A DNA stretch of 64,000 nt from Thalassia testudinum (lineage: Eukaryota; Streptophyta; Magnoliopsida; Alismatales; Hydrocharitaceae), in the NCBI GenBank assembly GCA_037157565.1, contig JAZHRO010000013.1, positions 116,884,001 through 116,948,000 on the forward strand, read 5' to 3'. The number at the start of each line of letters is the position of its first letter. Positions within the stretch are counted from its first letter, which is position 1. Of the stretch, positions 57,698-64,000 are shown piece by piece. The position numbers were made by a program, and so were the translations under genes. The notes beneath the pieces were generated by a model. That model saw nothing but the letters and a program-made list of their open reading frames with translations, ran no database searches and had not been told where the DNA came from.

Positions 57698-59132
57698 ATG
57701 TATCCTTCCACTTCTTACACACATTTCCAATCCTATCCTCCCACCACCACTTATCCCCAAGATGATTACTATTTCAACTTGACTTGTAATTACCCATCCA
57801 CTAGCCGGGATGACTTTGATTTGGGATATGAATACAGACCTCAAAATCCAAAGCCTAACCCTGGACAACAAGACTATGATTATTATCCTTCCCAGAGCTA
57901 CAATGATTATAGATCTTCATCCTTTGAGCACCAAACCAACCCGATCTACAATCAGAAAGGATATAATGATTATAACACCTACCCTCCCCAGTATTCCACT
58001 GAATATAGATCGCCACCATCCTTTAAACAACCTAGAATGGCTTACTTTCAGGGAGGGACTGGAGAACATTGACATCTTGACTCCCCTAGATTTAACCCAA
58101 ACCCACCCAAACCTAAATCGAACCAGTCAGTTTAGGTGAACTAGATCCTGGATAGGGTGTTGGCTAATTTGAGGAACACTATACAATCTTTAGAAGCTCA
58201 GCCAACACCTTGCACTAAAGCACTGGAGCCTATGATCAAAAAGATTGATGAACTTAATAATTCTTTATTGGATTTGCTCCAAAGTGTTAAGGATAGGGAC
58301 CTGGGTGAGTTTCTTCTTGGGAAATTATCGAGGTTGAGGATCAAATTTGTGGTTGCCCTAGTCAAATCTTGGGATGATTCTCAAGATGAACCCCCTTCAG
58401 GAGAGCCAATGTCTGAACCCGCTCAGGCACCTGTCGGGGGGGATACATATTCTAAGACTAGAGATGACCAGGTTGGGCTAGAGTAACCCATTGAGGATGA
58501 ACCAATTGATTCACCTGAGATCCCCGAGCTAGGAAGTGAGGAAAAATGTCTCTTTGAACCAGGAAATGACAATCGATTTTGAGACATATATAAATCAAGA
58601 TCATGGATTCTTTGATTCTGAGGGTGAAGAATCTCTTATTGAAGTCTCACTTGAGCGTAAGGAAGATGATTTTAGTGAGACAAACGGGCTTGAGGAATCT
58701 AACGAATCATTTGATAGCCCAGTTATTGAAGATTTGGATTTGGTTGGAGCTAACTTGGAGGATTCAAATCATTATTTATTAGAAGATTCAATCAATAGCC
58801 CCATTCCTCAACCACACCCCAAAGGGATTGATTTTGATTTGGAAATCATTGTACCCAAGTCAATTCTGAGTCAGCCATGATTTCTGGACTTGGGAGAATC
58901 ATATAGGGTGAATGAAATGCTAGAGGTCCCGGAGCTTGAGCCCTTGATGTTGGAAGATAGAATTGTTGAAATAAAAATTTGGGAGGCTAATTCTGAGGGA
59001 ACTTTGATTTTGGATCTAAGGGTACCTATTGACCTAAAACCACCTACTTTCTACCAGGACTCTTATGATATCTTTCACGTCCAACCCAAACTCGAAATAA
59101 CTAATTATTTTTCTGAGCTAGATGTTAAGTAG
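57698..59132 (+). pseudogene. ORF-X of element H (decayed)
   Basis: The ATG at 57698 (MYPSTSYTHFQSYPP) opens a 125-codon Tyr/Pro/Ser/Asn-rich segment with repeated Y-x-x-Y and YNDY words (DYDYYPSQSYNDY, GYNDYNTYPPQYS), ending at 58072. In the same frame after two stops, 58157-58486 carries a coiled-coil-like part (LANLRNTIQSLE ... MIKKIDELNNSLLDLL). After a frameshift, 58536-58880 and 58890-59132 are strongly acidic (DSEGEESLIEVSLERKEDD) and contain DFDLEIIVPKSILSQP, similar to the tail of D's protease ORF. The order matches ORF-X of A and B. No catalytic or zinc motif. The Tyr-rich plus coiled-coil arrangement also resembles the Gag region after capsid in D. Confidence 0.7.
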
Positions 59133-60821
59133 ACAATCTCACCTATTGAACTATCTTTACCCGTTGTTCGACACTTTGGCTTTGGGTTGCACACCACTAA
59201 ACTGCAGGCCCAACCCTACAAACACAACAACCTTCGATTCTAGGTGATTTTCATCCAGAACATGAAAACCACTCAACCTTGGGGCATGGGTCTGCACCAT
59301 AATCTGGTCCACATCTGTGGACATCTTCTGGTAGCGGGTTTTTGGAATAATATTTTTATTTTGATTCTGACCCGCACTTGTGAATTCTCGATTTCTTCTT
59401 TGTATGATGTTATGCCTAGCTGAAGGCATTAACATAGCGCATGTGTATACACTCTTCTCTCTGAGGAGCTGACTGAATTTTCACGACACTCAGTTGATAT
59501 TCTATTTACTCCACCCTTTTCATGTCTTTATTTTTACAATGAGGACATTGCATCATTTAGGCATGGGGGGTGGATAATCAATTCTTGAAATCATTATGTT
59601 AAGTCCATAGAATTTCTTTTAGTTTCTTATAAAATTTAAAAAAAAATTTAAAATTTGCAAAAGATAAAAAAAAAGAAAGAAATTAGGAAAAGAGAACTTA
59701 GGCATTTGGAAGTTATTAACTTTAGGAAATGATACGAGAGGACCTAAACACTTAGACTCTTTAGGTCTTCGGGCTTAATTAGCCCGGGTGTCTACTCGAA
59801 TGTGGACTTAGTCTTGAGTCCTCACCAATTCAAATTCATTTTTACTTTGGCTAATAAATTGGGATGATAAGTATGTGACTTATCAATCCGCCCTCTGATT
59901 TGGGGGGACTTTAGGCCTAAGTATTTGCACACATTTTTTTCACTGACTCAATTTTCGGTGGTTTCTTCGGAAATTGGGTAGCTAATGAACTATCTAGGGT
60001 AGTATGGCTGGCAAGTTGTCAGAGGTAACAGCTCATCGGCTGGTTGTCTAGAGCCCAATTACAAGACCATTTTCATTGTACTACCTTTAAGAAAATCTTA
60101 GATCAAGGAAGCCACCTACTTAAAGAAAAAAAAAGAAAAAGAAAAAAATAGAAAAAGGAGAAAAAAAATAGACAAATAAAATCACACTTCACCACACGAG
60201 TATGGTTTGTAAGTTGGCATGAGTAATAGCCCATTGGCCAATTGTTCAGAACCCAACTCACAAAAAAATGCACAATAATTCTTAAAACACTTAGGGAAGA
60301 AGCAGGGACGTAGAATAAACTGGGGAGATGTGCACTGGGTTCACCCTTGTGTTGATCCCATAAATAAAAGTAGGAAGAAAGCTACCAGTAGAAAAGATAA
60401 ATGTTTAGGCAAGGTCACCTAGGGTTGTAGAAACTTGAAGTCCATTTTAATGGCCGCCTAGTGAGTGTTTCACTATTTTCACAAGATGCTTAGCACTTAG
60501 AGTCCTTTTCGAGTCTTGGGCAGGTTGGATGGCAGTAAAAAGTTATCCTGGAACTCTCAAACTCCAAAAGTACAAAAGAATTAGAAAAGAAGAAAACTAA
60601 AAAAAATATATCTTCCCTTTTCAAATAAGGCAAGTACTTGGGCCGTTTGCATTCTGGCAGGCACCCAGGTACTGTTGAGTTTTCATTGTTTATGACCTTA
60701 GTTGCAATTTTCTATTGTTAATAAATGACTTAGGCCTAAGTGATCTAATCCTAATTTTGATTCTATAAATAGCATGTAGCTTAATTTTTCTAAGGACTAG
60801 TAAAAGATAGGCATAGGGGTA
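59133..60821 (+). other. Element H 3' UTR and polypurine tract
   Basis: No ORF. Contains the pol-end module at 59537-59570 (CAATGAGGACATTGCA, then GGCATGGGGGG), poly(A)-rich stretches (59640-59690, 60120-60180), and ends in GATAGGCATAGGGGTA directly before the 3' LTR. Confidence 0.78.
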
Positions 60822-61787
60822 TGATGTAGACACATCTATTTAGGTTAAAATGCCTATTCAGGCATGTTCTAGGCTTAGATTTGCATTTCATGTTATAAAT
60901 ATTGCATAGAATGCATCATTCTGCATTTAGAGTAGTATATATTTTAGGTTAGTTGCATCCTTTTTGTGGTCAGGAGAGAAGGATATCTATTTTGGAGCCT
61001 CAGATTGACGATCCGACCGTACGGATCTGACCAAGACGACGATCGAAGTCCAACGCCTCCAAAATCACCTCGATCGGAGTCTCGTAGCACCATATGCAAT
61101 ATAAGGAAGATCAACGATCGAGGGACTAGGTGACATAATCTGAAGTGTCAAGCGACAAATCTGACCGCACTGAAGGATTCAAGTCGACAATCACAACCCA
61201 ACAATGCGAAAATCGACTCAATCTGACCTCTGTAGCATCCCCTACAAAGAAAAGAAGATGGACGGCCCAGATTGTGCCACGTAGTGCAACCCAGGCCGCC
61301 AATGCACACGCACAAGCCACCGCAAGCACACAGAAGCGTGAATGCACATGCACACGCGTAGGCATGCATGTGCAAGTGCAGCGTCGCGTATCGTGGAGCG
61401 TGCGCCAACGCAACTGTGGGTGGGCTCATAGGCTATCTTCAACAACTTTTGTTGCAGATCTTCAGCGATGTTCATGACCGTCACTAAATGTCTAGTATAT
61501 AAATTTAATTCTTTCCTCCACTATAAAAGGACCCCTACCCATCCCATTTTTCTTCATCTCTTCCTTTCTTCCTCTCACCACCTCCAAGACTCTAGAGAGA
61601 GCTTGTCTCAAGCCCGAGATGCTCCTTTACAGTAGAAAATCAAATAACTTTCCCTCTCCTCATCCTAATTCATGGAGCATCCCGTGGCCATCCTTTCACC
61701 GCCCTTTGGGAAGAAGATCCTTGCCACGGTGCCGTCCTTCCCCATCCTTCGTCCTCCGGCTCCGTCCTCCTTCGTCCCACTACTCAC
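60822..61787 (+). repeat. 3' LTR of H, truncated by L
   Basis: Begins TGATGTAGACAC and is collinear with 49398-50390, including TATAAAAG (61522-61529). Breaks at 61788, where L starts. The remaining ~480 bp should lie beyond L outside the window. Confidence 0.9.
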
Positions 61788-62156
61788 TGATTGCACCGCA
61801 AAAATACACCTGCAATTGCGCCATCTTGTGTTATTTTCTAGCATTACCATTGCATATTAGGGTTCCATAGTCGCATTTGTAAAAAGCACATGCATGCATT
61901 TAATTGAGAGGGGAGGAGAGTAAATAAATGGCCTTGCATTTAATATTTTTTCCTCAAGTGCATCTTTGCAAAATTCACCATCTTTTTATTTTTTATCACT
62001 TGATTTTGAAATCTTCCCCACGGCTGCATGGAGCATCCTTTTCCTCCTCACACCATTCCCTGCTCAGACCCTTTCCTTGCACCAGCCTCTCCCTGCCATG
62101 AGCCATGCATAAGCATGCGCAGCCAGGGCATGGCTGTGCATGCTCTCCTCTTCCTC

Positions 62157-62164
62157 TATAAAAC
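62157..62164 (+). promoter_or_regulatory. TATA box of L
   Basis: TATAAAAC in CTTCCTCTATAAAACAGCC, about 370 bp into the LTR. Confidence 0.6.
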
Positions 62165-63213
62165 AGCCACGGCTCCTCCCTTGCAAAAGCCAGCCTGGTC
62201 CCCCACAGAGAAAACCCACAGCAGCTTCTTCTCCAGGCCACCATCTCCTCCCTCTCCCTCCACACGCCGGCCCTCCTCCTCCGAGGAGAAACCCGGCGGA
62301 CAGGAGCACCTCACGGTGGTGCACAACCACCACCGTGAGTCCACCACCGCCCAGCTCACCATAGAGCCAGTGGGTGTGGTTGCTCTTCCCTGACCTCTTC
62401 ACTTTCAAGCCACTTCAGCCATTGCCATAGGCTTCAAGGTCTGAAGCTCCGCGGCAGCAGCAGCAGCAAGGCTGCAGGCGGCACGCAGGCCACTGCAGGC
62501 CTGCACGTAGGCTTCTGCGCACTCCTGTAGGTGCCCTCGCCTCCAGCTTCTTCGTGCAAGTGCCCTTTCGCACTCTCTCTTCCACCCGCAACCGGCCATC
62601 ACGTGCCTCTGCAACGTCTTACCAAGCCTCACCGCGCACCCCAGTCAGCACCCGCAAGCCTCCGCAGAAGCAGCAGGTCACCCTCGCCCTCCACCGCGCA
62701 CGCTAGCAGCCCTCTCCGCGTTCTCTGTCGCGACGTCCCGCCTGCAGGCCACCAGTCGGAGTCACTCTTCCGTGCACGCCGAGCCGTCCACACTCATAGC
62801 ACCACCCACTCCCGGCCGCGCAGCTCGCCCAGCCACTGTAGCCATTGTTCACGCCAGTCTGCGGAACATTGTGGCTACAGTGGGGTGACCGGAAAGCTTC
62901 TCACTTATCCAGTCACCCAGCACGCCGCAACCGGCCGCAGCCCGTGCATGCGTCGCCCGCACCCGCCCGCGTACGTCTGCATGCGTTCGCCTCTCCCAGC
63001 AGCTGCCTTTGCCCAATTCCTTCATCGCGTGCACCTGCAAGCACCCACTCCATCCCTTCCACGCAACGCGGTGCACTGCAGCCTTCTCTTCGCGCCACTC
63101 CCTCCAACGCGATCCTCTCTGCGCATACACACCTGAGCGTGCGCGTGGAGCCTCCAGACGGCGGGCCTGAAGCTGCAAACGCCTTAAACGTTTTTTTTCT
63201 TCTTCACAGCAAG

Positions 63214-63275
63214 CCCTCTCTCTCTCGTGCTCTCTCTCTCTCTCTCTCTCACAGCACACTCTCCCTCTCTCTCTG
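63214..63275. repeat. (CT)n microsatellite
   Basis: Runs of CTCTCT interrupted by a few bases, on the coding-like strand of L. Confidence 0.85.
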
Positions 63276-63324
63276 CAAATACACATACGCACACACACTC
63301 ACCTTTCATACACGCACACACACA

Positions 63325-63868
63325 CCTATACACTACTATATACTTATATATATATACATATATATATTGATATCTATATATATTTATATACATATATATA
63401 TATCTATATAGTTATATATACATATATATTTACATATATACATATACTTATATACATATCTATATATATATATACATATATCTATACATATATTAGTACT
63501 TATATAAATATGTATTTGTCTATATACATACACATATATATATATATATACATCTATATACTTATATATATACATATATATACACATATACTTATACATA
63601 CTTATATATACATATATTTATACATATATATATATATAAATATACATACATATATATATATATAACTATATATACATATATATATACATATCTATCTACA
63701 TATATCTGTATACATATAATACTATATATATATATATCTATCTATACATATACTTATATATATACATATACATATACATATATACATATATAACTACATA
63801 TATATACCTATATATTTATAACCATATATATATAGATTTATTTACATATATACATATATATATATATT
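63325..63868. repeat. AT-rich TATA/CATA microsatellite, ~540 bp
   Basis: Nearly pure alternating pyrimidine-purine sequence made of TA, TATACA and ATACTTATA words, only occasionally interrupted. The ORFs on it are artefacts (Tyr/Ile repeats). Confidence 0.95.
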
Positions 63869-63888
63869 TTCACGTTACTTATCATACG

Positions 63889-63900
63889 TGGTATCGCAGG
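63889..63900 (+). other. Possible primer-binding site of L
   Basis: TGGTATCGCAGG, four bases after the putative LTR end. It resembles the initiator-Met PBS TGGTATCAGAGC of Copia elements in its first seven bases only. Confidence 0.3.
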
Positions 63901-64000
63901 AATATCTGCACCAGTTGCTGATATTCCCTGATACACGTGTACAAAAAAGCGTGGTCACATGCATCTTCCACCATCCATCCTACACTCCACGTGGCACCTC

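Larger units (their letters stand above)
49398..61787 (+). mobile_element. Element H: non-autonomous element, partner of E, cut by G and L
   Basis: 5' LTR 49398-50862, PBS 50866-50883, leader to 52039 where G is inserted (TSD ctaac/ctatc), leader resumes at 57625, ORF-X 57698-59132, 3' UTR, polypurine tract, 3' LTR from 60822, cut by L at 61788. The LTR start TGATGTAGRCACATC is shared by both LTRs. U5 and leader match E in reverse. No capsid, RT or integrase. Confidence 0.9.
61788..64000 (+). mobile_element. L: LTR of another element inserted in H's 3' LTR (runs off right edge)
   Basis: Starts TGATTGCACCGC after ctcac (61783-61787, probable TSD). LTR-like: TATA box at 62157, CT-rich transcribed region, GC-rich block 62400-63180, CT and AT microsatellites, possible LTR end ...ACTTATCA at 63884, then TGGTATCGCAGG. 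That would make a 2.1-kb LTR. The 201-codon frame 62531-63136 and others on both strands are Pro/Ser/Arg/His-rich, without motifs, and are not called as genes. Confidence 0.7.

Noticed and set aside
62531..63136. 201-codon plus-strand frame in L
   Set aside because: Pro/Ser/Arg/His-rich, no motif, overlapped by equally long frames on the other frames and strand; explained by GC-rich, stop-poor LTR sequence.
63184..63599. Tyr/Ile- and Arg/Glu-repeat proteins around the microsatellites
   Set aside because: Translations of CT and TA repeats.
1..64000. CRISPR arrays, bacterial operons, riboswitches, rRNA
   Set aside because: No regular spacer-repeat pattern, Shine-Dalgarno-led gene clusters or conserved RNA cores; all features fit plant LTR elements.

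Overview
The window looks like heterochromatic or intergenic DNA of a large, repeat-rich plant genome (a seed plant; species not identifiable). I find no host gene, tRNA, rRNA or CRISPR. Almost every base can be assigned to LTR retrotransposons stacked inside one another. The plant call rests on Ty3/gypsy elements of Athila/Tat type. Their primer-binding sites (PBS) are variants of TGGCGCCGTTGCCGGGGA, complementary to the 3' end of plant tRNA-Asp. They also have a Gag-protease-RT-RNaseH-integrase order, LTRs of 1.5-2.3 kb and 5-bp target-site duplications (TSDs).

Element labels used below. A (-, 1-7651, runs off the left edge) is interrupted by C (285-4205). B (+, 7652-16789) has its 5' LTR cut by A and its 3' LTR cut by solo LTR M1 (13163-15383). 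E (-, 16790-32473) is cut by B in gag and by D (-, 19160-29736) in the leader. K (+, from 32474) is an old LTR plus leader cut by E, by I (-, 33804-45137), by solo LTR J (45708-47491) and by H. H (+, from 49398) is cut by G (52045-57619, itself cut by solo LTR M2, 52264-54578) and by L (61788 to the right edge). The deepest stack is K > E > B > A > C, five levels.

I is the only element with a complete gag-pol (minus strand, 42181 down to 36734). It is dead: several frameshifts and stops, a destroyed protease active site and a D-to-N change in RNase H. E has a decayed gag; the rest lies outside the window. D carries gag and an aspartic protease with a long unusual C-terminal tail, but no RT or integrase, so it is a gag-protease non-autonomous element.

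A, B and H have LTRs, PBS, leader and 3' UTR but no recognisable capsid, RT or integrase. In place of gag-pol they share a decayed reading frame, called ORF-X here: Tyr/Pro-rich N-terminus, short coiled coil, long acidic C-terminus. B shares LTR, leader and 3' UTR with I, and H shares LTR U5 and leader with E. The window therefore shows two autonomous/non-autonomous pairs that seem to have converged on, or inherited, the same kind of replacement ORF. A small module (ATGARGACATTGCA followed by a GCATGGGGGG-like purine tract) survives in B, H, D and I at the place where pol ends, even where pol is gone.

These comparisons were made by eye. Element borders with matching TSDs are firm. Percent identities, insertion dates and family names were not computed.
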